From: Bradyrhizobium sp.
Lineage (GTDB): Bacteria; Pseudomonadota; Alphaproteobacteria; Rhizobiales; Xanthobacteraceae
DNA: 64,000 nt
Assembly (NCBI RefSeq): GCF_030697065.1
Contig: NZ_JAUYQU010000205.1
Coordinates: 1-64,000, forward strand
Direction of reading: 5' to 3'
Both the position numbers and the translations under genes were made by a program. Positions within the stretch are counted from its first letter, which is position 1; the number at the start of each line of letters is the position of its first letter. The notes beneath the pieces were generated by a model, which did not search any database, was not told the DNA's origin, and saw only the letters and a list, made by a program, of their open reading frames with translations. Shown here in pieces: positions 1-11,023 of this stretch.

Positions 1-1
1 C

Positions 2-1723
2 AATGACCGCTGGAGCGGCTCGTTCGTGCCCGACGCTCCCGGCCGCTATGTCTATGCTATCGAAGCCTGGACCGACGAGTTCGCCACCTGGCGGCATGGG
101 TTTGAACTGAAGCAAAAGGCCGGCGCCGATCTCACCCTCGACGCCATCGAAGGCGCGGGCCTGCTGACCAAAGCGCAATCCGGTGGACAGGCCGCGGCGG
201 CCTTGATCCTGCGGCAATGCGAGGATTTTCTGCAGACCGGCGAAGCCGCGCCGTTGCTGACCGATGAACTGAAAACCGCCATGGCGGAGAGCCAGTCGCG
301 GCCCGATCTGACGAGGTCGCAGCTTTTTCCGTTCGTGGCCGACCGGCCGCGGGCGCGCTACGGCGCCTGGTACGAAATGGTGCCACGCAGCCAGGGCGTC
401 CACCCCGGCCAGCACGGCACGTTCCAGGACTGCATCGCGCGGCTGCCCGACATCGCGGCAATGGGTTTCGACGTGGTCTATCTGACGCCGATCCACCCGA
501 TCGGCCAGGTCAACCGCAAGGGCCGCAACAATGCGGTGAAGGCGGCGGAAGGCGATCCCGGCAGCCCCTACGCCATCGGCTCGGCCGACGGCGGCCACGA
601 TGCGGTGCATCCGGAACTGGGCACGCTGGAGGATTTTCGCGGTTTCGTCGCGGCCTGCAAGCAACTGGACATGGAAGTCGCCCTCGACATCGCCGTGCAG
701 TGTTCGCCCGACCATCCCTGGCTCAAGGACCATCCGCAATGGTTCAGGAAAAGGCCCGACGGATCGATGCGTTATGCGGAGAACCCGCCCAAGAAATACG
801 AAGACATCGTCAATCCCGATTTCGCGTCCGAGGACGCCGGCGCGCTGTGGAACGCGTTGCGCGATGTCATCCTGTTCTGGATCGATCAGGGCGTCAGCAT
901 CTTCCGGGTCGACAATCCCCACACCAAGCCGTTCCCGTTCTGGGAATGGCTCATCCATGAGGTCCAGCTGCTGCATCCCGACGCGATCTTTCTCGCCGAA
1001 GCCTTTACGCGGCCGAAGCTGATGAAGGGCCTCGCCAAACTCGGCTTCACCCAGTCCTATACCTACTTCACCTGGCGAACCCAGAAGTGGGAGCTGGAGC
1101 AGTATCTGACCGAACTGACCGGCTATCCGGAGCGCGATTACTATCGCCCCAATTTCTTCGTCAATACGCCCGATATCCTGCCCTATCATCTGCAGGGCGG
1201 CGAGCCTTGGATGTTCAAGTCCCGCGCGGCGCTCGCCGCCACGCTTTCGAGCACCTACGGCGTCTACAGCGGGTTCGAACTGCTGGAACACGAGCCAATT
1301 CCCGGCAAGGAAGAATATCTCGATTCCGAAAAGTACGAGATCAAGGTGCGGGATTGGGACAAGCCCGGCAACATCAAGCCCTACCTCCGCGATCTCAACC
1401 GCGCGCGCCGCGACAACGCGGCGCTGCAGCAGATCAGCAATTTGAAATTTCTCCCAGTCGAGGACATCAACATCATCGCCTTCGTCAAGGAATCGGTCAA
1501 CCAGACCAACAGCGTCATCACCGCCATCGCGCTGTCGCGCGACGTCCATGAATTCTGGCTGCCGCTCGGCGATGTCCAGGTCGGCATGCCCGGCGATCGC
1601 CGCAACGTCGCCGCGGTGGAGAACCTGATGACCGGCGAACGCTATCCGGTCGAATGGGGCGGCATCCGGCTGCGAATCGATCCGGCGCGCGATCCTGCCT
1701 TGCTCTTCCGCTGCCTGGCGTGA
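2..1723 (+). CDS. glgE: Alpha-1,4-glucan:maltose-1-phosphate maltosyltransferase GlgE (5' partial)
   Basis: The reading frame is already open at base 2 (NDRWSGSF...), so the N-terminus lies outside the window. About 573 residues are present; the family usually has roughly 660-700, so about 100 are missing. GlgE is a cytoplasmic GH13 enzyme that transfers maltosyl units from maltose-1-phosphate onto alpha-1,4-glucan. The GH13 nucleophile is visible in SIFRVDNPHTKPF (Asp codon 911-913) and the general acid in IFLAEAFTRPK (Glu codon 998-1000). The RVDNPHTKP form is characteristic of GlgE rather than an ordinary amylase. The GTG at 26 is an internal valine and not the true start. It lies 8 bp upstream of the treS-maltokinase gene, whose product supplies its substrate, and is the first visible gene of a six-gene operon. 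Confidence 0.95.
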   Translation, partial: NDRWSGSFVPDAPGRYVYAIEAWTDEFATWRHGFELKQKAGADLTLDAIEGAGLLTKAQSGGQAAAALILRQCEDFLQTGEAAPLLTDELKTAMAESQSRPDLTRSQLFPFVADRPRARYGAWYEMVPRSQGVHPGQHGTFQDCIARLPDIAAMGFDVVYLTPIHPIGQVNRKGRNNAVKAAEGDPGSPYAIGSADGGHDAVHPELGTLEDFRGFVAACKQLDMEVALDIAVQCSPDHPWLKDHPQWFRKRPDGSMRYAENPPKKYEDIVNPDFASEDAGALWNALRDVILFWIDQGVSIFRVDNPHTKPFPFWEWLIHEVQLLHPDAIFLAEAFTRPKLMKGLAKLGFTQSYTYFTWRTQKWELEQYLTELTGYPERDYYRPNFFVNTPDILPYHLQGGEPWMFKSRAALAATLSSTYGVYSGFELLEHEPIPGKEEYLDSEKYEIKVRDWDKPGNIKPYLRDLNRARRDNAALQQISNLKFLPVEDINIIAFVKESVNQTNSVITAIALSRDVHEFWLPLGDVQVGMPGDRRNVAAVENLMTGERYPVEWGGIRLRIDPARDPALLFRCLA

Positions 1724-1731
1724 GGCGCGCC

Positions 1732-4700
1732 ATGAACGTGATGTCATCGATCGATTCCAATGAACTCCCCGTCAAGGACGTGAACGACGAGCTGTGGTAC
1801 AAGGACGCCATCATCTATCAGCTCCACGTCAAGGCCTTTGCCGACAGCAACAATGACGGCATCGGCGATTTCGCGGGGCTGACGGAAAAGCTCGGCTATC
1901 TGCAGGAACTCGGCGTCACCGCGCTCTGGCTGCTGCCGTTCTATCCCTCGCCCGGCCGCGACGACGGCTACGACATCGCGGACTACGGCGCGATCAATCC
2001 CGATTTCGGGACCATGAAGGATTTCAAGCGCTTCATCGCCGAGGCCAAGGCGCGCGGCCTGCGCGTCATCACCGAACTCGTCATCAATCACACTTCCGAC
2101 CAGCACGACTGGTTCAAGCGGGCCCGCCGCAGCGATCCGAAATCGAGCGCCCGCAACTGGTATGTCTGGAGCGACACCGACCAGAAGTACCAGGGCACGC
2201 GGATCATCTTCACCGACACCGAGAAATCGAACTGGACCTGGGATCCGGAAGCCGGCCAGTTCTACTGGCACCGCTTCTTCTCGCACCAGCCGGACCTTAA
2301 CTTCGACAACCCGCGCGTGGTCAGCGCGCTGGTGCAGGTGATGAAGCGATGGCTCGACACCGGCGTCGACGGCTTCCGTCTCGACGCCATTCCCTATCTT
2401 TGCGAGCGCGACGGCACCAACAACGAGAATCTGCCCGAGACCCACACGATCATCAAGAAACTGCGCGCCGAACTCGACGCCTATGCCAAGGGCAAGGTGC
2501 TGCTGGCGGAAGCCAACCAGTGGCCCGAGGACGTGCAGGAATATTTCGGCCGCGGCGACGAATGCCAGATGGCCTATCATTTCCCGCTGATGCCGCGGAT
2601 CTACATGGCGATCGCCCAGGAGGATCGCTTTCCGATCACCGACATCCTGCGCCAGACCCCGGATATTCCGGCGAACTGCCAGTGGGCGCTGTTCCTGCGC
2701 AACCACGACGAACTGACGCTGGAAATGGTCACGGACGTCGAGCGCGACTATCTGTGGTCGACCTACGCCAACGATCCGCGCGCGCGCATCAATGTCGGCA
2801 TCCGGCGGCGGCTGGCGCCGCTGATGGACAATGACCGGCGCAAGATCGAATTGATGAACTCGCTGCTGCTGTCGTTTCCCGGCACGCCGATCATCTATTA
2901 CGGCGACGAGATCGGCATGGGCGACAATATTTATCTCGGCGACCGCAACGGCGTGCGTACGCCGATGCAATGGTCGCCGGACCGCAATGGCGGGTTCTCC
3001 CGTGCCGATCCCGCGCGGCTCTACGCGCCGACCATCATGGACCCGGTCTACGGCTACGAGTCGGTGAACGTGGAAGCGCAGTCTCGCAGCCTGTCCTCGC
3101 TGCTCAGCGCCACCAAGCGCCTGATCTCGGTGCGCAAATCCACCCTGGCGTTCGGCCGCGGCACCATGACCTTCATCCGTCCGGTCAACCGCTCGGTGCT
3201 GTGCTACATCCGCCAGTACCAGGACGAAGTCATTCTCTGCGTCGCCAATCTGTCGCGGTCCGCGCAGGCGACCGAACTCGATCTATCGGCCTGGAAGGGC
3301 CGCATTCCGCTGGAAATGCTGGGCCGTACCCGCTTCCCGGCGATCGGCGAACTGCCCTACATGATCACGCTGGCGCCGTACGGGTTCTACTGGTTCCAGC
3401 TCAAGGAGCGCGACAAGTCGGAGCCGGTCGAGCCGACCGTCGTTCCGGAATTCGAAACCCTGGTTGTGCCGCTCGGCGCCACCTGGATGTCGCTGGCCCG
3501 CACCCGCGGCGTGTTCGAGCGCGACGTGCTGCCGACCTATCTGGCGCGAACCCGCTGGTATCCGGAACGTTCGGCCCGGGAGATTCGCCCCAACGTGACG
3601 TCGGCGGTGCCGTTCTGCGATGTCGGCGACAACCGGCCCTGGCTGGCCTTTTTCGAGGCGACCACCGAGCACGGCGAGCGTTCGCGCTACGTGCTGCCGA
3701 TGCAGATCGAATGGGTCCGCTTCGACCGCGAGCGCTACAATCCCCGCGCCTTTGCCGCGGTCCGCCAGGGCGCCCGCGAAGGCACGCTGCTGGACGTCGC
3801 CACCGATCAGATTTTCATCGCCTTGCTGCTGCACAATCTGCGCGAATCCCTTGTTGTCGATGAACTGGAAGGCATCCGTCTCGAATTCAGGCCGACCTCC
3901 AGGCTTCTCGAACAGCCCGTCAAGCCGCCGGTCCATATTCGCGCCGTCGAGACCGAGCAATCCAACTCCACGGCGCTGGTCGATGAAGACCACGTCGTCA
4001 AGATCTATCGAAAACTCGAGCCCGGCATCAATCCGGAGATCGAACTCGGCCGCTTCCTGACCGAAGTCGCGGGCTTCGCCAACACGCCGGCATTGCTCGG
4101 CAGCGTCGAACTGGTCGAGGGCGACAACACCAGCGCGATCGCCGTCGTCCACGCCTTCGTGCAAAATCAGGGCGATGCCTGGACCGTGACCGCGGCCTAT
4201 CTCGACCGCTTCGTCGAGGAGCAGCGTCTGCTGGCGGCGAGCGAGCATCCCGGTGAGAGCGAAGAACAGATCCCCTATCTGCGCTACATGTCGCAGACCG
4301 GCCGGCGCGTGGCCGAGATGCATCTGGCGCTCGCCGGCAGCGGCGAACTGGCCGACTTCACGCCGGAACCGATCCGGCCCGAACATGTGCGACTTTGGGC
4401 CCAGGAAAGCATCGACCGCGCCGAGCGCGTCTGCGAGGCCTTGCAGCAGCGCCGGTCGACGGTTCGGGATTCCGATCGCGGGCTGGTCGATCAATTTCTG
4501 GCCGAGCGCACGAACCTGAAAAATCGCATCAACGCGCTGCTGCCGGAGGATATCGGCGGCCTCAACATCCGTCACCACGGCGACTTCCACCTCGGGCAGA
4601 TGCTGATCGCCAAGGACGACATCTTCATCATCGACTTCGAGGGCGAGCCACGTCGCAGCCTGGCCGATCGCCGCCGCAAGGCTCCCGCCGCGCGCGACGT

Positions 4701-5037
4701 CGCCGGCCTTATCCGGTCGATCGACTATTCGGCGACCGCCGCGCTGGAGCGCGCGCTCAATCTGGCGCCCGACGAGCAGGGCAAGCTCAACGCGGCGCTG
4801 TCGGAATGGCGCGACCGGGCGTCCTCGGCATTCCTCGTCGCCTATCGCGAGACCATGACCAACCCGCTGCTGTGGCCCGCCGTACCGCAGGCGAGCGAAC
4901 AGATCCTGAATTTCTTCCTGCTTGAAAAAGCCATCTATGAGATCGAGTACGAGATCGCGCACCGGCCCGACTGGCTGCGCGTCCCGCTGACCGGCGCGCT
5001 TCGTATCCTGTCTCAACAACCCAACGAGGCCTCATGA
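1732..5037 (+). CDS. treS: Trehalose synthase fused to maltokinase (TreS-Mak)
   Basis: A 1101-residue bifunctional protein. The first ~550 residues are a GH13 trehalose synthase that interconverts trehalose and maltose. The second half is a maltokinase (Pep2/Mak type) that phosphorylates maltose to maltose-1-phosphate for GlgE. TreS catalytic residues are visible as Asp218 in [10 protein letters not shown], Glu260 in LLAEANQWP and Asp326 in RNHDELT. The kinase part shows the aminoglycoside-phosphotransferase-like loop HHGDFHLGQ (Asp951) and the metal-binding DFEGEP (Asp968). The ATG at 1732 was chosen because it directly precedes the conserved [17 protein letters not shown] start and sits 8 bp after the glgE stop; the frame is open further upstream but only inside glgE. 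It ends in an ATGA overlap with glgB. TreS-Mak fusions are known in other bacteria, so the fusion itself is not new. Confidence 0.96.
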   Translation: MNVMSSIDSNELPVKDVNDELWYKDAIIYQLHVKAFADSNNDGIGDFAGLTEKLGYLQELGVTALWLLPFYPSPGRDDGYDIADYGAINPDFGTMKDFKRFIAEAKARGLRVITELVINHTSDQHDWFKRARRSDPKSSARNWYVWSDTDQKYQGTRIIFTDTEKSNWTWDPEAGQFYWHRFFSHQPDLNFDNPRVVSALVQVMKRWLDTGVDGFRLDAIPYLCERDGTNNENLPETHTIIKKLRAELDAYAKGKVLLAEANQWPEDVQEYFGRGDECQMAYHFPLMPRIYMAIAQEDRFPITDILRQTPDIPANCQWALFLRNHDELTLEMVTDVERDYLWSTYANDPRARINVGIRRRLAPLMDNDRRKIELMNSLLLSFPGTPIIYYGDEIGMGDNIYLGDRNGVRTPMQWSPDRNGGFSRADPARLYAPTIMDPVYGYESVNVEAQSRSLSSLLSATKRLISVRKSTLAFGRGTMTFIRPVNRSVLCYIRQYQDEVILCVANLSRSAQATELDLSAWKGRIPLEMLGRTRFPAIGELPYMITLAPYGFYWFQLKERDKSEPVEPTVVPEFETLVVPLGATWMSLARTRGVFERDVLPTYLARTRWYPERSAREIRPNVTSAVPFCDVGDNRPWLAFFEATTEHGERSRYVLPMQIEWVRFDRERYNPRAFAAVRQGAREGTLLDVATDQIFIALLLHNLRESLVVDELEGIRLEFRPTSRLLEQPVKPPVHIRAVETEQSNSTALVDEDHVVKIYRKLEPGINPEIELGRFLTEVAGFANTPALLGSVELVEGDNTSAIAVVHAFVQNQGDAWTVTAAYLDRFVEEQRLLAASEHPGESEEQIPYLRYMSQTGRRVAEMHLALAGSGELADFTPEPIRPEHVRLWAQESIDRAERVCEALQQRRSTVRDSDRGLVDQFLAERTNLKNRINALLPEDIGGLNIRHHGDFHLGQMLIAKDDIFIIDFEGEPRRSLADRRRKAPAARDVAGLIRSIDYSATAALERALNLAPDEQGKLNAALSEWRDRASSAFLVAYRETMTNPLLWPAVPQASEQILNFFLLEKAIYEIEYEIAHRPDWLRVPLTGALRILSQQPNEAS

Positions 5038-7181
5038 CCAAATTGTCCGCCGAGGCCTATGCGATCGTCGAAGGCCGCCACTCCGACCCCTTCCACTATC
5101 TCGGCGTTCATGCCGAGGGGGAAACCAACGTCGTGCGTGCGTTCCTGCCCGAGGCCTCGAAGGTCGAAGCGGTCGGCGAACATGGCGAGACGGCGGAGCT
5201 TTCGCGCATCCATGATGCCGGACTGTTCGCGGGAGCGCTGCCGAACGGTTCGAAGCGCTACCAGCTGCGCGCCCGCTTCGGCGACACCGTGGTCGATCTC
5301 GACGATCCCTACCGCTTTCCGCCGGTGCTGACCGACTTCGACCTGTATCTGCTGGGCGAAGGTACCCATCAGCGCATCTACGACAAACTCGGCGCGCATC
5401 CGATGACGCTCGACGGCGTTCCCGGCGTTGCCTTCGTGGTGCTGGCCCCCAACGCCAAGCGGGTCAGCGTGGTCGGCGATTTCAATTTCTGGAATCCGCG
5501 GCGGCATCCGATGCGGGTACGCGGCATCGGCTATTGGGAGTTGTTCGTGCCGCACGCCGCCGCGGGCGATCATTACAAATTCGACATCATCGGTCCGCAG
5601 GGCCAGCAATTGCCGCTGAAATCCGACCCGATGGCGTTTGCCGCGGAAATCCGCCCGAGCAGCGCCTCGATCGTGTTCGACCAGGAAAGGCTGCCGCGTC
5701 CGCGCCCGGCGCCGGCCAACATCAATGCGCTGACGGCACCGATGTCGATCTACGAGGTCCATCTCGGATCGTGGCGGCGCAAGAACAACAATGAATGGTT
5801 GAGCTATCGCGAACTGGCCGAGCAGCTGCCGCAATACGTCAAGGATCTCGGCTTCACCCATGTCGAGTTCCTTCCCGTCAGCGAGCATCCGTTCGACGGC
5901 TCCTGGGGCTATCAGCCGACCGGCATGTACGCGCCGACCAGCCGGTTCGGCACGCCGGAGGACTTTGCAGCGCTGATCGACGCCTGCCATCGGGAAGGCA
6001 TCGGCGTGCTGCTGGACTGGGTGCCCGGACATTTCCCCGACGATCCGCACGGCCTCGCCAATTTCGACGGCACCGCGCTCTATGAACACGCCAACCCGTT
6101 GCAGGGCCGCCATCTCGACTGGGGCACGCTGATCTACAATTACGGCCGTACCGAAGTCGTCAACTTCCTGGTGTCGAACGCCCTGTTCTGGCTGGAGCGT
6201 TACGCCATCGACGGCCTGCGTGTCGATGCGGTCGCCTCGATGCTGTATCTCGATTACAGCCGGCCCGCCGGCGGCTGGATTCCGAACAAGCATGGCGGCC
6301 GCGAAAATCTCGAGGCCGTCGATTTCCTGCGCCGCTTCAATACCGAGCTGTTTGCCCGCTTTCCGCAGGCCACCACGGCGGCGGAAGAATCGACCGCCTG
6401 GCCGCAGGTGTCGCGGCCGACCGAACATGGCGGGCTTGGCTTCGGCTACAAATGGAACATGGGCTGGATGCACGACACGCTGAATTACATCAGCAAGGAT
6501 CCGATCCACCGCAAGCATCATCACGGCGACATCCTGTTCGGCCTGCACTACGCTTACTCGGAAAACTTCATCCTGCCGCTGTCGCATGACGAGGTCGTCC
6601 ACGGCAAACGCTCGCTGCTGGGGCGGATGCCGGGCGACGACTGGCAGCGCTTCGCCAATCTGCGCGCCTATTACTCCTTCATGTTCGCCCATCCCGGCAA
6701 GAAGCTGATGTTCATGGGCTGCGAGTTCGGCCAGGAGCGGGAATGGAATCACGATCGCTCGCTGGACTGGCACCTGCTCGAGCAAAGCAAGCATGGCGGC
6801 ATCCGCAACCTGATCCGCGACCTGAACAAGCTCTATGCGAGCCTGCCGGCGCTGCACCAGCTGGATTGCGATCAGGCCGGGTTCGAATGGGTGGTGACCG
6901 ACGACGCCGCCGGCAACGTGTTCGGCTTCATCCGCAAGGGCGACGATGCCCGTGCGCGCTGTCTGGTCGTGATCAATTTTTCGCCGAACGTCTACCACAA
7001 TTACCGTGTCCGCGTGCCGTTCGTCGGCAAATGGCGCGAGGTTTTCAATTCGGACTCCGCGCATTACGGCGGCAGCAATGTCGGGAATATCGGCGAGGTC
7101 CAGACGTTGGACGGCCTCGTGCCCGAACTCAGTCTCACGATTCCCCCGCTGGCCGCTATATTTCTCGTACCGGAAAGCTGA
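5034..7181 (+). CDS. glgB: 1,4-alpha-glucan branching enzyme GlgB
   Basis: A 715-residue GH13 branching enzyme that introduces alpha-1,6 branches into glycogen-like glucan. An N-terminal early-set domain ([20 protein letters not shown], about residues 135-155) precedes the catalytic barrel. The barrel shows [18 protein letters not shown], nucleophile Asp398 in [15 protein letters not shown], Glu451 in AEESTAWP and Asp519 in [12 protein letters not shown]. Length matches the family (about 730). The ATG overlaps the treS stop in ATGA, which suggests translational coupling, and glgX follows 3 bp after the stop. In this operon GlgB would branch the linear chains extended by GlgE. Confidence 0.97.
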   Translation: MTKLSAEAYAIVEGRHSDPFHYLGVHAEGETNVVRAFLPEASKVEAVGEHGETAELSRIHDAGLFAGALPNGSKRYQLRARFGDTVVDLDDPYRFPPVLTDFDLYLLGEGTHQRIYDKLGAHPMTLDGVPGVAFVVLAPNAKRVSVVGDFNFWNPRRHPMRVRGIGYWELFVPHAAAGDHYKFDIIGPQGQQLPLKSDPMAFAAEIRPSSASIVFDQERLPRPRPAPANINALTAPMSIYEVHLGSWRRKNNNEWLSYRELAEQLPQYVKDLGFTHVEFLPVSEHPFDGSWGYQPTGMYAPTSRFGTPEDFAALIDACHREGIGVLLDWVPGHFPDDPHGLANFDGTALYEHANPLQGRHLDWGTLIYNYGRTEVVNFLVSNALFWLERYAIDGLRVDAVASMLYLDYSRPAGGWIPNKHGGRENLEAVDFLRRFNTELFARFPQATTAAEESTAWPQVSRPTEHGGLGFGYKWNMGWMHDTLNYISKDPIHRKHHHGDILFGLHYAYSENFILPLSHDEVVHGKRSLLGRMPGDDWQRFANLRAYYSFMFAHPGKKLMFMGCEFGQEREWNHDRSLDWHLLEQSKHGGIRNLIRDLNKLYASLPALHQLDCDQAGFEWVVTDDAAGNVFGFIRKGDDARARCLVVINFSPNVYHNYRVRVPFVGKWREVFNSDSAHYGGSNVGNIGEVQTLDGLVPELSLTIPPLAAIFLVPES

Positions 7182-7184
7182 CGC

Positions 7185-9260
7185 ATGCGACTGTCTGCCG
7201 GAACGTCCTCACGCCTCGGTGCAAGCTGGGACGGCCGGGGCACCAACTTTGCGCTGTTCTCCGCCAATGCGCAAAAGGTCGAACTTTGCCTGTTCGACGG
7301 CCAGGGGCGTCGCGAACTCGAACGCATCGAACTGCCGGAGCGCACCGAGGACGTCTGGCACGGCTATCTGAACGACGTGTCGCCCGGCCAGCTCTATGGC
7401 TATCGCGTCCACGGTCCCTATGAGCCCGAGCACGGCCACCGTTTCAATGCCAACAAGCTGCTGATCGATCCCTATGCCCGACGGACGGCGGGCCGGCTGG
7501 TATGGAGCGACGCGCATTTCGCCTATCGCACCGGCAGCGCCCGCGAGGACCTGTCATTCGACCGCCGCGACAATGCGCGCGGCATGCCGAAGGCCGTCGT
7601 TGTCGACGAGACCTTCAACTGGGGCCGCCGCGAAATGCGCCCCAATATCCCCTGGGAAGACACCATCATCTACGAGGCCCACGTCAAGGGCCTGACCCAG
7701 AAGCGGGACGATGTGCCGCCCGGCCTGCGCGGCACCTATGGCGGGCTGTCGTCGCCGGCGATGATCGACCACCTCAAGCGGCTCGGCGTCACTACCGTCG
7801 AACTGCTCCCGATCCACGGTTTCGTCGATGACCGGACGCTGGTCGAAAAGAAGCTGGTGAACTACTGGGGCTACAACACGCTGTCGTTCTTCGCGCCGGA
7901 GGCGCGTTACGCGCAGGACAATCCGCTCGACGCCTTCCGCACCACGGTGGCGCGCCTGCACGACGCCGGCATCGAGGTTATGCTCGACGTCGTCTACAAC
8001 CACACCGCCGAGGGCAACCATCTCGGCCCGACGCTGTCGTTCCGCGGTATCGACAACGCCTCCTACTACTGGCTGATGCCGGACAATCCGCGCTATTACG
8101 ACGATTTCACCGGTTGCGGCAGTTCGGTCGATCTCACCCATCCGCGCGTGCTGCAGATGGTGATGGATTCGCTGCGCTACTGGGTCGAGGTCTGCCACGT
8201 CGATGGCTTCCGTTTCGATCTCGCGACCACGCTGGCGCGGGGGCCGAACGGGTACGACCGCAACGCTTCCTTCCTCACCGCGGTCCGCCAGGATCCGGTG
8301 CTGGCCTCGGTGAAACTGGTGGCGGAGCCGTGGGACCTCGGCATGGGCGGCTACCAGGTCGGCGCGTTTCCATCGCAATGGTCGGAGTGGAACGACCGCT
8401 ATCGCAGCGCGATGCGGCGCTACTGGAGCGGCGAAGGCAGCCTGATCGGCGAAGTGTCGCGCCGCATGACCGGCTCGTCCGATCTGTTCAACCATGACGG
8501 CCGCAGCCAGCGCGCCGGCGTCAATCACATCACCGTCCATGACGGCTTCACGCTGGCGGACCTGTTCAGCTACAACGAGAAGCACAACGAAGCCAACGGC
8601 GAGGACAATCGCGACGGCTCCAGCGACAACCTCAGCAACAATTGCGGTCATGAAGGCCCGACCGACGATCCGGCGATCGTGGCGCTGCGCCGCCAGCTTC
8701 GGAGAAACCAGCTGGCTTGCCTGCTGCTGGCCCAGGGCCTGCCGCTGATCCTGGCCGGCGACGAGGTCGGCAACACCCAGAACGGCAACAACAACGCCTA
8801 TTGCCAGGATAACGAGGTCGGCTGGGTCGGCTGGGAAGGCCTCGGCCGCGAAGGCGACGACCTCACCGGCTTCATCGGTCACATGACGGAATTGCGAAGG
8901 CGGTTTCCGCAGATCCGCGCGCGCCGCTGGCTCGACGGGCGGCGCGCCGATGGCTCGTACGGCGTGTTGTGGCTGACACCCGCCGCCGACGAGATGAAGG
9001 AAGCCGACTGGAATTTCCCGGAGGGCCGGTTTCTAGCCTATGTGCTGGGACCTGCCGGGGATGGACAGCAACCGATCTTCATCGTGCTGAACGCCGCCCC
9101 CGAGGAGATCGCATTCAAACTGCCGAAGATGCCGGAATACAGCAGCTGGCAGCAACTTTTGAACACCGCGGACGTTAGGCAGGAGATCGCGGACTTCGCG
9201 TCGGGAAGCGAGATGAAGGCATCTCCCCGCTCGGTCCTCGCTTTTGCAGGTTCGGCATGA
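7185..9260 (+). CDS. glgX: Glycogen debranching enzyme GlgX (isoamylase type)
   Basis: A 691-residue GH13 debranching enzyme that hydrolyses alpha-1,6 branches in phosphorylase- or TreY-trimmed glucan. The CBM48-like N-terminus (GASWDGRGTNFALFSANAQKV) is followed by the GlgX hallmarks YEAHVKGLT, NYWGYNTLSFF, nucleophile Asp345 in DGFRFDLATTL and acid Glu381 in LVAEPWDLG. The chain ends with a short all-beta C-terminal domain. The start is an ATG 3 bp after the glgB stop. The gene overlaps treZ by ATGA at its end. In this context it would feed linear malto-oligosaccharides to TreY and TreZ. Confidence 0.96.
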   Translation: MRLSAGTSSRLGASWDGRGTNFALFSANAQKVELCLFDGQGRRELERIELPERTEDVWHGYLNDVSPGQLYGYRVHGPYEPEHGHRFNANKLLIDPYARRTAGRLVWSDAHFAYRTGSAREDLSFDRRDNARGMPKAVVVDETFNWGRREMRPNIPWEDTIIYEAHVKGLTQKRDDVPPGLRGTYGGLSSPAMIDHLKRLGVTTVELLPIHGFVDDRTLVEKKLVNYWGYNTLSFFAPEARYAQDNPLDAFRTTVARLHDAGIEVMLDVVYNHTAEGNHLGPTLSFRGIDNASYYWLMPDNPRYYDDFTGCGSSVDLTHPRVLQMVMDSLRYWVEVCHVDGFRFDLATTLARGPNGYDRNASFLTAVRQDPVLASVKLVAEPWDLGMGGYQVGAFPSQWSEWNDRYRSAMRRYWSGEGSLIGEVSRRMTGSSDLFNHDGRSQRAGVNHITVHDGFTLADLFSYNEKHNEANGEDNRDGSSDNLSNNCGHEGPTDDPAIVALRRQLRRNQLACLLLAQGLPLILAGDEVGNTQNGNNNAYCQDNEVGWVGWEGLGREGDDLTGFIGHMTELRRRFPQIRARRWLDGRRADGSYGVLWLTPAADEMKEADWNFPEGRFLAYVLGPAGDGQQPIFIVLNAAPEEIAFKLPKMPEYSSWQQLLNTADVRQEIADFASGSEMKASPRSVLAFAGSA

Positions 9261-11023
9261 ATGAGCGTAAATTCGGCGCAAGGCTGACAACCGACGGCGC
9301 CTCCTTTCGGCTGTGGGCGCCGGCGGCGAAACGTGTCGACCTGCTGCTCGATCCACCCCGGCCGATGCAACGCGACGACGACGGCTGGTTTTCCGCCGAC
9401 GTCGCCGGCGTAAGGGCAGGCGCGCGCTACAAATTCCGCATCGACGACGAGATCGACGTGCCCGATCCCGCCTCCGCCTTTCAGCCTGACGATATCCAGG
9501 GTCCGAGCGAGGTGATCGATCACGGCGCTTACCGCTGGCGCGCTTCGGACTGGCGCGGACGGCCCTGGCATGAGACCGTGCTGCTGGAAAGCCATGTCGG
9601 GACCTTCACGTCCGACGGCACCTACCGCGCCATGATCGATAAACTCGATCATCTGGTGGAGACCGGCATCACCGCGCTGGAGTTGATGCCGCTGTCGGAT
9701 TTTTCCGGGTCGCGCAACTGGGGCTATGACGGCGTGCTGTGGTATGCGCCCGACGGCACCTATGGACGTCCTGACGATCTGAAAACGCTGATCGACGAGG
9801 CGCATTTGCGCGGGCTGATGGTGTTTCTGGATGTGGTCTACAACCACTTCGGGCCGGAAGGAAATTACATCGGCCGCTATGCGCCCGGCTTCTTCACCGA
9901 AGCGCAGACGCCCTGGGGCAGTGCGATCGACTATGGCGTGCCGGAGGTACGCGCCTTCGCCATCGGCAATGCACTGTACTGGCTGCGCGAATATCGTTTC
10001 GACGGCCTGCGGCTGGATGCCGTGCACGCGATCCTGCATCGCGGCGAAGTCTCGATGCTGCATGATCTCAGCTGCGCCGTCGGCCAACTCGCGGTCGAAA
10101 CCGGCCGCCACATCCATCTGGTGCTGGAGAATGACGACAACATTGCAGGCGTACTGGATGCCGAGCAGGATCCGCACGGCGGCAGCTACCGCGGCCAGTG
10201 GAACGACGACTACCATCATGCCTGGCACGTGCTGCTGACCGGCGAACGCCACGGCTATTACACCGACTATGCGCAATCGCCGTTGCAGGATGTCGCGCGC
10301 GCGCTGGCATCCGGCTTCGTCTATCAAGGCGAACCCTCGCCGCACCGCGACGGGGCTTTGCGCGGCGAGCCCAGCGGCCACCTCACTCCGCTTGCCTTCG
10401 TCAATTTTGTCCAGAACCACGACCAGATCGGCAACCGCGCGCTCGGCGACCGGCTCGAAAGCCTTGCCGAGCCCACGGCGATCGAGGGCGCGCTGGCGAT
10501 TCTGTTGCTGGCGCCGATGGTACCGATGCTGTTCATGGGCGAGGAATGGGGCTCGAAGGCGCCGTTCCCGTTCTTCTGCGATTTCGAAGGCGAACTCGCC
10601 GAGGCCGTGCGCCAGGGGCGGCGCCGGGAATTTGCCGGCGCCTATGCGGAACACGGCGACGACGTCCCCGATCCGCTCGAATCATCGACCGCGCAATCCG
10701 CGGTGCTGGACTGGGGCTCGCGCGACGGCGCAAGCGGACGCGCGCGGCTGAAGCTGGTGCGCGACCTGCTCGCGATACGCCGCGAAACGATCATCCCGCG
10801 GCTCGCCGGCGCGACGTTCGGCGAAGCGCATGCCGCGGACAACGGCTTGCTGACCGCGCACTGGCGGATGGGCGATGGCGCCATGCTCCGCCTTATGGCC
10901 AATCTGTCGAACGACGCGGTTCCCGGACCCGAAATCAAACCGGCCGGCGCGCCGCTCTGGGGCGGCGAGATCGCCGGCCCGCTGCCACCGTGGTCGGTGT
11001 TCTGGCGACTGGATTCGCGATGA
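9257..11023 (+). CDS. treZ: Malto-oligosyltrehalose trehalohydrolase TreZ
   Basis: A 588-residue GH13 enzyme that releases trehalose from maltooligosyl-trehalose made by TreY. Family features are the N-terminal sandwich domain (FRLWAPAAKRVDLLLD), the VGTFTSDGTYRAMIDKLDHL segment, RNWGYDGVLWYAPDGTYG, nucleophile Asp254 in FDGLRLDAVHAI and Glu291 in HLVLENDDN. The tail region FMGEEWGSKAPFPFFCDF is also typical of TreZ. The ATG overlaps the glgX stop (ATGA) and the stop overlaps the treY start, so glgX-treZ-treY look translationally coupled. Length agrees with the family (about 580-600). Confidence 0.96.
   Translation: MNERKFGARLTTDGASFRLWAPAAKRVDLLLDPPRPMQRDDDGWFSADVAGVRAGARYKFRIDDEIDVPDPASAFQPDDIQGPSEVIDHGAYRWRASDWRGRPWHETVLLESHVGTFTSDGTYRAMIDKLDHLVETGITALELMPLSDFSGSRNWGYDGVLWYAPDGTYGRPDDLKTLIDEAHLRGLMVFLDVVYNHFGPEGNYIGRYAPGFFTEAQTPWGSAIDYGVPEVRAFAIGNALYWLREYRFDGLRLDAVHAILHRGEVSMLHDLSCAVGQLAVETGRHIHLVLENDDNIAGVLDAEQDPHGGSYRGQWNDDYHHAWHVLLTGERHGYYTDYAQSPLQDVARALASGFVYQGEPSPHRDGALRGEPSGHLTPLAFVNFVQNHDQIGNRALGDRLESLAEPTAIEGALAILLLAPMVPMLFMGEEWGSKAPFPFFCDFEGELAEAVRQGRRREFAGAYAEHGDDVPDPLESSTAQSAVLDWGSRDGASGRARLKLVRDLLAIRRETIIPRLAGATFGEAHAADNGLLTAHWRMGDGAMLRLMANLSNDAVPGPEIKPAGAPLWGGEIAGPLPPWSVFWRLDSR

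Noticed and set aside
5013-7064. Long minus-strand open frame (about 680 codons) opposite glgB
   Set aside because: It is antisense to a gene with complete GH13 motifs. Such frames arise from the GC-rich codon pattern; its translation resembles no family and has no start context.
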